From: Pleurotus djamor
Taxonomy: Eukaryota > Basidiomycota > Agaricomycetes > Agaricales > Pleurotaceae
Direction of reading: 5' to 3'
DNA length: 64,000 nt
Assembly: GCA_029747585.1 (NCBI GenBank)
Contig: JAPEVF010000157.1
Location: 22,590 to 86,589, forward strand
Shown here piece after piece: positions 23,630 through 35,305 of this stretch. Positions within the stretch are counted from its first letter, which is position 1. Each line of letters opens with the position of its first letter. The notes under the pieces were generated by a model. That model was not told where the DNA came from and made no database searches. It saw only the letters and a list, made by a program, of their open reading frames with translations. The translations under genes and the position numbers were made by a program.

Positions 23630-25262
23630 TTACAAATTCAAACCTAGGTGGCTTACATGTTCGAACTGTCCATTGAGAAAGCTCTTATTCGCCAGTAGGC
23701 CCACTGCAAGCGCCAGTGCTCCATCCCTCTCAGTAGCCCCTTGCTTTGCAGCGTCACCTTTCTCCGCCTCCTGCCCAGGCAATGGTCCGAAGAGTACGCT
23801 CAACATCCGCTTATCGCCACCTCCATGTGAGCCGTGGTCGACCTTGACTGGTAAGTCCGTTGGTCTGTCCCAAAGATTCTGCAAAGTGACACGAACGCCT
23901 CCAGAATGAGGCAGCGCTTCAGTGCCGTGGATTAGACCATCCATCTTGGACACATCCACGGGGAGGCGATACTGAGATTCGACAACCTCAAGCTCGAGAC
24001 GCCCGTGAGATCCGTTGAAGTTTACGCGATAGCCTTCCCAAGGAGAATAAGCAGTCTGTTGGAAGTTTCGTTCAGTACAATTCATGTTGATAGGAAGTGG
24101 ATGTGCTCACGTACCAAGTGGTAGGTCATCGTCACCCCAGTGTCGTATTTGACAAGTAAGCTCATGTCATCTTCTATCCCTATTCCAGGAGCGAACACCT
24201 AGCTAAAACGCGTAAGGTATCTCGCGCCTTCCGTCGACGAAATGTCTCACATTTTGATCTCTGTAGTAACCATCCACGCTTTCAGCGTCGGCGTAGATCT
24301 TCTTCAGAGATTCGTCCCTCTCTAGATCAATTGCGAATGGGTCTCCTTTGGCGTTCTCGTTCCCTCTTGCCCGTGCGTAGTCTCTGGCCCAACCATGCTC
24401 CTTTCCAGCCTTGTCTCCATAGAATGCTAGCTTTCCCATGGCGGCGACAGTGACGGGTGCGGCATCGATCCACCAGTTGACCAAGTCAAAATGATGCCCG
24501 GACTTGTGGACCATCAGTCCGCCTGAGGACTCTTTCTGGCGGTGCCAGCGGCGAAAGTAGTCCGCTCCGTGAACGGTGTCCAGGAGCCATTCGAAATGCA
24601 CGGAAAGGACTTCATATACCGAAGTCAATTGTGCGTTGCATCATAGCGTTGATATGGTGGCCTTACCCTTTCCGATTTTGCCTTCGGAGATAGTTCGTTT
24701 GACGAGCTCGTGTACGGGGTTGTACCTGGAAGTGGAGCTGGATTATGATGGAGACCACACGGTTTACCTTTGACTTTACCGATAGTTGAATGTCACTGTG
24801 AGATGGTTGCCTGTCCTTTCCACCGTCTCCAGAATTCTTCGGCATTTGTCGATGTCTGTTGTCATTGGCTTCTCAGTCAGGACTCGAACTAAGGGGGTTC
24901 TCAGCAGCTCTCCCAATGCGATCATTGTAGGGCTCGCACTAACCTCCTGCTTCCAAAGCAGGTACAATGTACAGGTCATGAAGGGCGTCAATGCAGGTCA
25001 CGACCAACGTCTCCACCTTCTCTTGCTGCAACATCTCCTTGAATTCCTCGGGGGCGTACACAGGTACCTCTTGTGCACCAAGAGACTTGAGAAGGTCATT
25101 GTAGTACGCTGCTCTGACTGTATTCGGTTCGCAGATGGCAACTACTTGGGCAGTTGCGGAGCGCTCGACGATTCCCCGGACGAACATGGCTGCTCGACTG
25201 CCCGTACCGACTATCGCAACCCTACCGCCGAGAGATGAAGATTTAGTTGTGGGATCTGTCAT
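23630..25262 (-). CDS. Gfo/Idh/MocA-family NAD(P)-dependent oxidoreductase
   Basis: Six exons (25262-24944, 24888-24780, 24725-24667, 24609-24251, 24198-24115, 24055-23630) give 451 residues. The Rossmann fold starts with [18 protein letters not shown]. The family motif E-K-P-M-T-T-D (catalytic Lys region) follows near residue 115. Later come [19 protein letters not shown] with the conserved histidines, [20 protein letters not shown], and HGGGDKRML with a DLF-like FGP stretch. This family acts on sugars, inositol and related polyols. The [13 protein letters not shown] type resembles bacterial and fungal sugar-acid dehydrogenase-like members, but the substrate cannot be read. There is no signal peptide. 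The ATG at 25262 is preferred over upstream in-frame Met codons because family similarity begins right after it. Confidence 0.87.
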
Positions 25263-26212
25263 GGTAGCTTTGGGTGAGTTGTCTCTCGGTGCTGGTGTGA
25301 GGAAGGTGTCCTTATGACTTCTCCTCGAGGCGCAGATTCTCGGGCCGTCGTCATTCCATCTGGTGGGAAAGTGGAGGCTTAATACATCGCATGACCGGGA
25401 GGAAAGCAGTTGTGGCTTTCCTTCGGCCGTTTCACCCATCTCAATGGAAACCCTAGAAGTATGAGTTGAGTCGAGGTTGGCTCTGTTCCTTCCCACATCT
25501 AATTCCTCAGTAGTGTCGTTGGCAATCTCATTGGCGTCCGTCCTGCGGGCATTCTTCGGACAACTAGATACCCGCCAATGTATGTTGCTCTGCCTTGGCA
25601 CCAAAGAAGCCTCTACCATCACTTCGCTTCAACAACGTCTGATCAAGGGTAATCTCGACCGAATTGTGTTCTTCTCACTGCGAAGCGAGCCCCGCATTAA
25701 CATGCTTCAGTTAACCTTTCTCCGTTTTACATACACAGGACATGGGTCTTGGTGGAGATAGAATCTGATGTGGCTAGGTGCTCGTATATTTGGAACGGTG
25801 AGCATATGGCGCATCATGAAACAGGATAAGAATGATAAGCTATCCTTATCCTACAGAGTGTTAGTGCAAACGTTGACTACTCCCTAGGTATGCTGGCGTT
25901 GCTGAACTTGGCTTGGTATCGAATATTTGAAGCATCTCAATGTCAACGATGTTGAGAAAGAGCGAAAACCTCATGAAGTCTCGGTCGTGTGCTACAGTCT
26001 AGTGATCGCTTTGATGGCTAGTTATCGCCCTTTATTCCATCAGCCAGCGTATGGCCATTCTCACCCGATGAGCCGACTTCTTGGGCGCTGGCTAGAGCTA
26101 CTTGATGGAACTTTTGCCAGAAGGATTTATCAAAGCCGCGTTTACGGTATATTCAAAAACTACGCCAGATCGTCTGGAGGAATTGTGACTCCTCTGTTCC
26201 TCCACCCCGACC
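25263..26212. other. Divergent promoter region, oxidoreductase and UNC93-like transporter
   Basis: Shared upstream region of two divergent genes. The only notable element is an inverted repeat with GATA-type motifs at 25823-25852. Confidence 0.4.
25823..25852. promoter_or_regulatory. Inverted repeat with clustered GATAAG motifs
   Basis: Two 8-base arms (AGGATAAG and its complement) flank 14 bases that contain another GATAAG, so three GATA-type motifs lie within 30 bases. Fungal GATA factors (nitrogen- and iron-response regulators) bind clustered HGATAR sites. Which of the two flanking genes would respond is not clear. The site is 390 bases from the transporter start and 560 from the oxidoreductase start. 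Confidence 0.35.
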
Positions 26213-28518
26213 ATGGCTGACGCTCACGAGAAGCGATCTGAAGGCAGTATCGACCTTGCTCTTCCCGAAGCTACCTATGAGCGACCCAAGGGCTTGAGAG
26301 GTCTCTATTATCACCCCGTGACTCAGGTGGACACTCCATGATCACTGTCCCTCGTCAGAACACACTGCTAATCGCTAATGGGTAGGTCTCGATGCTCGGT
26401 TTCGTGTGCTTCATGTGCCCAGGTGAGATAGCTCAGGGATTCAACTGCTTCTCCTCTGGTTTACATGAGTACTAGGTCTTTTTAACGCTTTGAATGGACT
26501 GGGAGGCGGTGGTCAAGTTGATACCACAACGAGCGCTAATGCCAATGCGACCCTTTACGCAACGTTCGCTTTCGCGGCTTTCTTTGCCGGGTTCGTGGCT
26601 CCTTCCATGACTTACATTTCGCGATCTTGACTTCACGCACACATCAGATCCATCAACAACAGACTTGGCCCTCGGTTGACGCTGCTTATCGGAAGCACCG
26701 GATATGCACTCTACGTAGGATCCTATCTGTATGCCGCTGCCCTACTATGACCGCGGTATCTTCCGTTGACGCTGGAAATGCTGTTTAGTGCCATAAACAT
26801 ACACCCAAACGCCGGTGGCTTTGTCATTGGCGCTGGTGCCGTCTTAGGGATATGTGCAGGTATGGTGCCCTCTGACTTACCTAGCTGTATCATTCGTTGA
26901 CTCATTACCCTGCCAAGGTCTTCTGTGGGCTGCTCAAGGGTCGCTCATGCTCGCCTATCCGACTGAGAGTCAGAAGGGGAAGTATATCAGCATATTTTGG
27001 GCCATCTTCAATCTAGGTGGCGTGGTTGGAGCCGCAGTCTCGCTTGGTATGTTCGTCATTTTGATGTATGTTCGTCATCCGTCTCACCGCTTTCCTACAG
27101 GTCAGAATTTCCACTCCAAGGTACGCGTAGATTGTTGTTGAATCCGATAATCACGTTTGACCCTGATTGACAACAGGCCAACTCTGGTGCGTCCACCCAT
27201 CTTGGCTAGATTGTTGTACATGACTCAGTGATCGTTCTTAGTTGGGAACGGTACCTACGTCAGTCCTTTTCGGTTGTAAATGAACGCCCAAGCTTACTCC
27301 CTTCAGATCGGGTTTCTCATCTTGACGCTCCTGGGCGTCACGATCCCCTTATTAATGGCTGATCCTCGCAAGATGATTCGTACAGATGGAACTAAGGTGA
27401 CTACGCCGCGTCATCCGTCGTGGAAGGTGGAGCTGTACGGTCTGTGGGTTACGCTGCGAACGGACCCTCTCGTGCTCTTATTGTTTCCCATGTTTTTCGC
27501 AAGCAACTGGTTCACGACGTGGCGTAAGTGGTTCAGCATCTTTGCTGGTCTTGCCTCATTATTTTGGCTCAGAATTCAATGGCTACAACGCTGCTCTATT
27601 TAACATTCGAGGTCGTTCTCTGAATAATTTTGTCTATTGGACCGCTCAAATAATTGGCGCTATTGTCATGGGTTGGATCCTGGATCGTGATAGATTTGGC
27701 CGTCGAGCCAGGGCCTACCTTGGCTGGGTGATCCTTTTCTTCGTTGTATTTGCCCTCCACATCTGGGCTTACTTTTATCAAAAGTTTGTCTTCATCTTTC
27801 AATCACACTTCTTCACTCACAGCGCTCACAGACAATATACACGGGAATCCATCCCCGCCGACTCAGAAAAGATGGATATATACGATCACAGATACCCTGC
27901 TTATGTCTGGCTGTACATCTTCTTTGGCGTTCTTGATGCAGCCTGGCAAACCTACGCTTATTGTGAGCAAGAGGCTAAATTATTACCGGTCCGATCTCAG
28001 CATTCATTTTCCCTCCTAGGGATGATGGGCGCCATGTCCAATGATCCAGCGAAGCTAGCTCACTTCGCCGGCTTTTGTAAGCGTTCTCCGCTACCGTGTC
28101 TTCTGGTTAAATCTCCTTGCTCACATCTCCGTGTTCATTCCCGTAGATAAGTCAATCCAGTCTGCTGGAGCCGCTGGAGTGTGGCGCGCGGATGGTGTCG
28201 AGCGCCCGTCAGTGCACTTCCGTTCGCCGTTAATCCAAGCTGTTAACCTTCCATCACAGGTACATGGACTTGTTCCTTTCTACATGGGTCCTCCTGGTCG
28301 CCGGTCTCATTTTTGCACTTCCCATGATCTATATGAGGGTCAGGGACCACACTGACATCGCTGATGAGACACTGTGCGTTTCTGTCGGCAACCTCATTTT
28401 TGACACTCTGACATGGAGTCATCCTCTAGCGCTCGAATGGACGAAACCGGACATATCCAACCTACTGAAGGAGATGAACATACCAAAGCTTGATTGGAAG
28501 GGATGTCGCCAGGAATAG
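26213..28518 (+). CDS. UNC93-like major facilitator membrane protein
   Basis: A multi-exon gene with at least a dozen introns (for example the junctions HPVTQ/VSMLGF, MCPG/LFNALN, FAG/SINNRLG, CAG/LLWAAQG, TTW/QFNGYN, HFAGF/YKS). The protein shows the fungal UNC93 (DUF895-type) layout: the helix-1 segment VSMLGFVCFMCPGLFNALNGLGGGG, LLWAAQGSLMLAYPTESQKG in helix 5, the loop-plus-helix FNLGGVVGA, the central cytoplasmic P-R-H-P-S-W segment, and C-terminal helices ending IYMRVRDHTDIADE. About 11-12 membrane segments are expected. Yeast and fungal members are uncharacterised plasma-membrane or vacuolar transporters, and substrates are unknown. The start ATG at 26213 is in the context CCATGG and precedes a charged N-terminus. 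Confidence 0.85.
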
Positions 28519-28862
28519 TCACGTAGTTTTACTTGTCGTTTACGACTTCGTCTTCTACTCTACTTGTCGGATATTAACCTACACCTACTTCTCGGGCAAT
28601 TCGGTCATTTCGCCCCTAACTTGATACAGCTAGGAACAGTGAGCGCGTTTTCTAAATCTAGCCGCTCACAGTCGTGGGGCTTAAAACGTAGCGCTCGTTC
28701 TAATCAACGGAGTTAGCTAGGAATTGAAGACAAGCTTCTAATTAAGAGGTTCACAGTATCGTAAGGGGTTGAGACTACATGAGGCTAGCGAGTGTTGAGC
28801 GAGTGACTAAGTGTATACTGACTCCAAGTACAATTATAGCATTGTTATAGAGCCCAACGCAA
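28519..28862. other. Convergent intergenic stretch
   Basis: Lies between the stop codons of the UNC93-like and DUF6593 genes. Nothing else is seen. Confidence 0.4.
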
Positions 28863-29558
28863 TCATCCAAGGTTCTGGCCTGATAATAGAAGCGTAGCCA
28901 CAGTGATGCACGGTTCCAACAAACCAATATGGATGCTATTCGCAGTGATCTCGAGGCGGACTTGTCCTTGCTTGACGATCCTTGCCACGGGGTTGGTGGT
29001 GTTTTCCGCGGCGAAGAGCTAATTACTCATGAGATGGATCCGCTGTGAAAAAGTATTGTACCCACCGAAATGTCGTTCTCGCTGGGAACCCACACGTACT
29101 GAGCATTGCCAGCAATCATGCGGCGGCGGCTGTAGGATTCGATCAGAATAGGGCATAGCTCTCATCAACTATTTCACCCACTCTCTCTGAGGAGATAAAG
29201 CGAGCCATTGAGCAATGCGTTGCCTGGGAATTCGACCGTGAACCTCGACCATTGGTTGTTCCTTCCATTCAACCAATGCAACTGCATCTCCACGAAGGTC
29301 TTGAATACCAGTGAATCCACCGTGAGGATTGGAAGTCATTATACGGAAGTATGGGCTCCCATCCTTGCTCTTGACAATGCAGTTCATAATGTCGGGATTG
29401 TATTCGAAGTAGAAGGTCAGAATTGCAGCTGGCGAAGAAGGTCCAGTGAAGGGGAGGGCCCCGAAGACCGAGGGAGCACCACCTGACGATCCCATGTTGA
29501 CGGCGTTGGGGTTGGCGTTAGGCCATCCTGCATGAGCGTATGGGTTGTTGGTGTACAT
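28863..29558 (-). CDS. DUF6593 domain protein
   Basis: Three exons (29558-29182, 29129-29066, 29018-28863) give 198 residues. A Gly/Ser/Asn/Pro-rich N-terminus of about 45 residues precedes the domain. The domain shows the alternating pattern of this Agaricomycete family: LTFYFEYNPDIMNCIVKSKDGSPYFRI, then GDAVALVEW, a WLALSPQR helix, the R-R-R-M-I-A-G-N-A-Q-Y-V-W-V-P block, and a C-terminal beta region ending in TVATLLLSGQNLG. The fold is thought to be related to tubby-like/LURP-one proteins, but no function is established to my knowledge. The ATG is in the context CACCATG. Both introns are about 50 nt with good borders. Confidence 0.75.
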
Positions 29559-32475
29559 GGTGCGCGAGGTGCTGGACTCGATGGGTCGTTGGGGGACATG
29601 TTCCCAAAACCGAAGCCGAATAAATAGTCGAGGAAGGACGGCAAGCTAAGGGTCCAAAACCTCACGGTGTAGGCTCGGTGAGTTGTCAGATAGGTAGATG
29701 AACCGTTCAATTCGATATTGGCCCACAGCTCTACACCATGATTGAGCGGGTTCGGCGTTTAGCGGTTTTCTATCGGTGTAGTTGTTCTATTTGGATAGAA
29801 TAAGTGCCAAGGTGATCGACACTGTGGCATTCTGGCTGGAAGTAGGCAGTGAACCGTGCATTGTCAAGAAAAACAAGATCCCACTTAACCGAACCGTGAG
29901 TGCGATCGATTGCGTAATGACCACCACGCCTCCACCGATATGAACGATTGCCAGCTGGGGCAACGCTTGAGTTTTCTGCCTGACTCCAAGCAAGTATTCT
30001 TTCGGGAGCTGCGTAGCGCTACCTGATTAGATTTTCTCGAATATCCAATCCACAAAAGCTGAGTTACCTTGTATTACCAGATCCGTTGGGAAGACAACCG
30101 TGTTATAACTGAGTTGGACGGGAAGCGCCCCATGGACATGACATATTGCCTTGGCTTCCGTTCGTGAATTTGAGGGAGAAGTGGGACGACCCTTGCAATG
30201 CAGCTGTCAATGAGAGTACTTCCCATGGTGACACTCGAACCAGTGCAGACGTATGCGCCGTAAAATCTCACCTCAGGAACAATAATACATGGGTGAGGTC
30301 CCAATGTCAAGAATGGTAGGCGATCACATATGCATCGCAATGTGCAGCACCTGTATGAAAATCGCGTAAGTTTCTGCGACGGAAGCCTCGACCCTCAGAC
30401 ATTGTGTCTTGCGATGATTCAGGGCAACGGGATTGAAACGGGAAGAGCAGTGTAGGCTGTCCGACGCGCTAGGGTTAGGGCTGCCNTTTTTTGGCCGAGG
30501 ATACCGACGCCATACCGACGACGCCGACACTTCCAGATCTTCAATGTTTCATGAGTGACCCGCCTCGGCGTCTGTTAAACACTTTGTATTTCCTCTCTAT
30601 CCGCGATAATTACATCTGAGGGATCTCGCAGTGGTCTACGGGCAGGATCGATGGCGGTCGTGCATNAATTAGACGCGGAAGTAGGGAGAGCCATACAGCT
30701 GTGAATGGCACGGAGNAAAAAAAGTCTAAACAACCTCCGTTATTTGATAAATTGGCAGAACGGGAGACAAACTCACGTTGATGTTGGCATCTCTCGTTTA
30801 GTGCATCTTGCATCTCATAGGTAGCTCCATGTCAAAGCTTGCCGCCACGGAGTTGATGGTCTGTATTTTCCCTGAGAAGAGCAGTAGGCGAACCACCATG
30901 ACACCAACAAAGCACCGAGATTCCAATTGGTGAGTACGAGCCAAGCGCTTGAGCATTAGCTCGGAGGGGTTGGTCCTCGGACGCATGGTCCAACCACGCT
31001 GAGGTCTAAGATGAGATTCCCGAACAGCCTCGTGCAAGAGAACGTACTGTTTGTGCCCCCAAAATGCAGATAGTGCGCGATAGAGTAGATGGTCTGAGCT
31101 GACCCTTCTCGGCGGAATTCTTCCATTCTAGACCGTTCTTAGAAACGAAGTACATTCCTCAGTCATTTATTGTCCACGTATCAATGACTCGACCTGTCTG
31201 ATTGACTGGGGAAGACGTTAGCTTCCGTTGAAACGAGGCGGGTATACGGCAGCGAAACCTCAAATAACCATGTGTCCCTTGAACCAACCGTGCGGTGGAA
31301 TGATCAGCTAGTTCCTTGATTGATTAAGAAAAATCATAGTCTGACTCGAGAAAGCCTCGTGTTCTGGTCAAAGCGTCCACGTACAGCTCCAAGACGCGGT
31401 AAGCTTGGGGAGAATATAGGGTCAGTAACCCTCCATTCATCAAATATACTGACTTAAATCACGGGGAAAAGAGCCGGTCCATTGAATTTTGTGGATGGTA
31501 GTTGTGAATATTCGCATTCATGAACAAGGACCAACTCATGCTTGTTCTGGAAATTCTATGTGCGGCCGTTTCAAGGAAGTCTCGTAAGTACTACTGATCG
31601 CCTAGAGATGAAGGGTATCCACTCACCCTTGTATTTTAGATCAAAATTGGCTAGCTTTAGAAGCGGGAATTGCATGGATAATCCCGTCTACGAACCCTTC
31701 GGAGTATGTGGTGAACTGAGATATTCCAACGGCTCGAAGAAAATCTAGAGGAAAGCGTGCGCTGAATCTATCGTTCTTGGAAGCATGGTGTCGATATTTT
31801 TTAAAATGCCGAGGCGAGGCTTGTGCTTGCCGCGGCTGTTCTTTACAACAGCCGAAGTCTAGCGGACTGAAATAGGACAAAAGTCGGTGAGCGCGACGTG
31901 GGCGGGTAGCACACAACTGAAGATAAGACAGATGTGAGGTGACGGAACATAGAGCCGGAGATTTTCGGTACAAGAGCTCACCACTTGTAACGCTGGTATG
32001 TTGGATGGAGATCGTTAACTGAGACGGAGCGATCATCGTCTAGGTAGCGGAAAGAACATTTCCAGGGATGACGGAACGGAGCCGTCTCGGGGTCGCTAAG
32101 AAACCCGTAAGGTACGAAGCGCTGCACGGCACCAAGCGCCTACAAGATCCGTTAATGCCGCAAATGGTTCTCAGATGCTGAGATGACGAATAGGTCCAGT
32201 CATTGGTGACTGCCCGAGAGAGGCGAAAAGACCGAAGCCAATTGTTTGAGTGGGATCTCGGTGCCGCCCGACATCTACACATTCTGACGACAGCGGGGGG
32301 AGTTGGAGGTTGCCTTCAGGCCAAAAAGCTCACCTACCACCTTCCAAGATTCCAACAAAATATCAAGACACCAAGATACGAAAACAGTTGTTGTCAACGA
32401 TGATGACAAGGTTTGAGTTACTTGAATTCAACAACAGGCTTTTGACTTATGCTCGTAGTAGAAGGACGGTCGAAA
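29559..32475. other. Stretch with unresolved minus-strand coding-like fragments and three Ns
   Basis: Hydrophobic fragments in minus frames (about 29,787-29,993, 30,074-30,530, 30,798-31,037 and 31,641-32,282) alternate with intron-like sequence. Ns at 30486, 30666 and 30716 lie in front of or near homopolymers and may hide frameshifts. I could not assemble them into a gene or match a family, so they may be a decayed multi-pass protein gene. Confidence 0.3.
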
Positions 32476-33988
32476 TTAGCTTATGAAGACGACTTCTGGC
32501 ATCTTCCGGAAGAGTAAATCGTCGTCGCGAGAGGTGAACTCGACACGCAAATCCCGACGACGGGTATACGTTGGGTATTCTGGAAGACCGGCCTTCTCCA
32601 AGACGATTGTGAAGGCTCGATGACCGTCTGGCGATGCATACGTCCCCAATACACCGACTGCTAAACCCTCTTGGAAGAATGTGATGCCAATAGTATCATC
32701 TTCGCGGTCGCGACCCCCGTCATATACGAAAGGGTTGTACTCGTCCTCCGACTCGTCGGAGTTATCATGGTACAAGAATTTTGCAAGGCCAACACCCTCG
32801 ATCATGACGAATCCCTCTGAGGTTTGGGCGTCGTCGGAAGCACGGTGAATAATCATGGCGATCCGTAGCCCGGCATTGGTGAGTTCAAAGGACGGATCAA
32901 GCGATTGTTTCGAGCCGGTGAGTAGGCAATGTGGAGTGATCAAGGGTGGCGGACGCGTTGGAAAGCTCATTGAGAGCATCGAGTTCATCGGAGAAGCATC
33001 CCCATTAATCGCAAATATTGAGCGATTATTGACTTGCCTGACACACTCGACTTGCAGGCGGTGGAACGCCTGAGCCATCCCCTCGCCGTAAGCAATTGGC
33101 ATCTGGACGTTCAGTAGTCCGATAAGACAGTAGACGATGTCTTCGGGGCGAGTCGTTACGCGGCTATTTACCCAATGAAACACGGTATGTGCATGAATAG
33201 GGGATGGACGATACGAATCGAGAGTATCTGACGGGATGCCTACAAGGACTGTTAGGCGGGAGTTTGGGCTATGCCAAGTAGTCTTCAATCTCACCTGTAA
33301 TAAAGGAGATTTCTCTCAGGATAGAATCCTTCGCTTCCCGAGCTATAGGGTTATTGGTTGTGATGTCTGGCGAGTGGGCTGAGTTTGATGAGGTAGCCAT
33401 GAGAGAGGGTGGAAACTAACGTTCTGAGCGGATCACATCGTAGCCGTATCCCCCATCATCAAAGAGCGGAGTCCAATCTCCTTGATAGAACTTGAGACGC
33501 GAGGGCGCTATCATCTCTTGGAGCGTCCATCCACGCGTAAACCATTCGTCTTCCTTCCAGGTCTCCCGGCCTTCAGTGAGATAGACGATGCATACGTGAG
33601 CATTCTGGTACCACTTGAACATGGACCGAATCGACTCCTCCAATTCGGAGCTGCTGGTCTTGTTGATGCATCCTGTATCCATCCAGACAAAGCGGCATTC
33701 AAAGGAGGCTGCGACATCGCAGAAACGGATAAGCTTCTCCCATCCGCGTTTGTGAATGGGCTTGACTTCGCTTCGCAGATCGTCAAAAGTGAGCTCGTCG
33801 CGTCCCCAACGATGGGACAGGATAGCATATTTCCCGAGGCTCCGGATGCTTTCGCTCGTGCTGATCCAAGCATCACCGCTCGCACGATACGCTGCGTATA
33901 TTTCAGAAAGGAGATATTCCGCCAGATCCTCTCTCGTCAAGAGAACTCCATTGAGTCGATCGAACAGTCGGATCGGAACCTTGTACAC
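32476..33988 (-). CDS. HET-domain (heterokaryon incompatibility) protein
   Basis: HET domains trigger growth inhibition or cell death upon non-self recognition in fungi. Three exons (33988-33421, 33342-33295, 33239-32476) give 459 residues. The domain spans about residues 50-230 with its typical blocks: YAILSHRWGRDELTFDDL, FVWMDTGCINKTSSSELEESIRSMFKWYQNA, and DEWFTRGWTLQEMIAP. The small middle exon restores REISFITGIP, which is conserved in this class. It is followed by VFHWVNSRVTTRPEDIVYCLIGLLNVQMPIAYGEG, a hallmark of basidiomycete HET proteins (NVQMPIAYGEG region). The C-terminal 190 residues are unassigned. No NACHT, WD40 or ankyrin partner domain is present, so this is a short stand-alone HET protein whose role in allorecognition is only inferred. 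Confidence 0.88.
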
Positions 33989-35305
33989 GAATTCGTTTAC
34001 TCGAGTGCGCGCGCTGGCGGGACGACGTAATTAATTTTTTCCGCAGTGCAGGGTTCTACTTACTGGAAGGCGGCGTGAGCTTCATTGAGCAAGCAGATCA
34101 CTGACTTACCAAGGTCTAATGGCGTTCCGTGACATCTCAACGACTTTGAACGGACAAGGAACGTACCTGTCGAAGGGAAGTCAGAAAGTCCAAGAGTCGG
34201 GTCTTAGGTGAAGCTCTAGCTCACCTTCCTATCCAAGAAGTCAATGACGAGAGTAAAACGATTTCAGTTGAGGTATACTGAAACAACGCATATCAACACA
34301 CAGAACGGTATGAGGTAAACACAAAGTGTTGGCACCCATTGTTTCGTGAACGTAAACTATAGCTAGTGTTTGAGTTATCTTGTCTTTTCGAAGAGGACTG
34401 TATCCCATTCTATGCTTGCCTTATCCCCAGTTTCACCCTAAAAAGAGTCATTTCAAGGATCATGCTTAGAATCGATGAAGGTTGGCTGAGTGGCTCGGAT
34501 TTACCGCCAACCCGAGGTCTGGTTCCCAGCTTGGAACTGGGGAATGTATCAGAGAATGTCCATACAGAAGGAGGTACTTATGTGGTTACCGTTGAATTGA
34601 GGCACGGGAAACTGGATCATACGTAGAAAGCGTTTGCTTGAGTTGGCGATGGCCGTAAGTTGGTGGTAAGTTGGGGGTATCTCCCGAAGCTAACAGGCCC
34701 AAATAACAGATAGGGGTGTCCGAAGCGGGCGCTCCGAACTAGGGCTGTGAATATAGTACTTTCGATTGAAACGCTCATCTTTAACTTTTGTGAACCCAAC
34801 TCAATAGAAGTGAACGCTACTCGACGATGTAAGTCAGTTTCAGACCAGTTCCAAGCATACTGTACTCACCCTAGGATCAAGAGAAATGCGACTTGCGACA
34901 GCGAATCCAAAGCGAATCCATGCCGACTCGTCCACATTTACTCGGATTAGACTCTTCGAGCTTGCTTATAGCGGATTTTATGTACGATGAATACGCGGCG
35001 ACGATCTAAAGGTACTTACATCTCTCGTATGTGAGATACTGGATGTTGAAGTTACATGTTCTTAGATGCGTCGCATGCGTGTTTCCCGAATCACATCCTG
35101 GACCAACATTGTCCGCCGATAACTTTGGCTTCACCATTCCTTGAGTACTCGGGCCAGACCATAGCTCTTTCAGAATGGTGCTTGAATAATTCAGCCTGAC
35201 CAGTTCCCGGCGGACCGCTAGAATGTTCATGTGGTCGAACGATTCTATTCTTATCCCATTTATAGCAAGCTTTCTCCCATGACATAGACAAGCAATCTCT
35301 GTCTG
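33989..35305. other. Intergenic stretch between the HET and MFS genes
   Basis: Upstream region of both genes, which are divergent. Short open frames (34366-34626 plus, 35006-35344 minus) lack recognisable features. Confidence 0.35.

Noticed and set aside
25263..25622. N-terminal extension of the oxidoreductase by 120 residues
   Set aside because: The frame is open, but the extension shows no family similarity. The Rossmann fold begins shortly after the ATG at 25262, and the extension is probably 5' leader.
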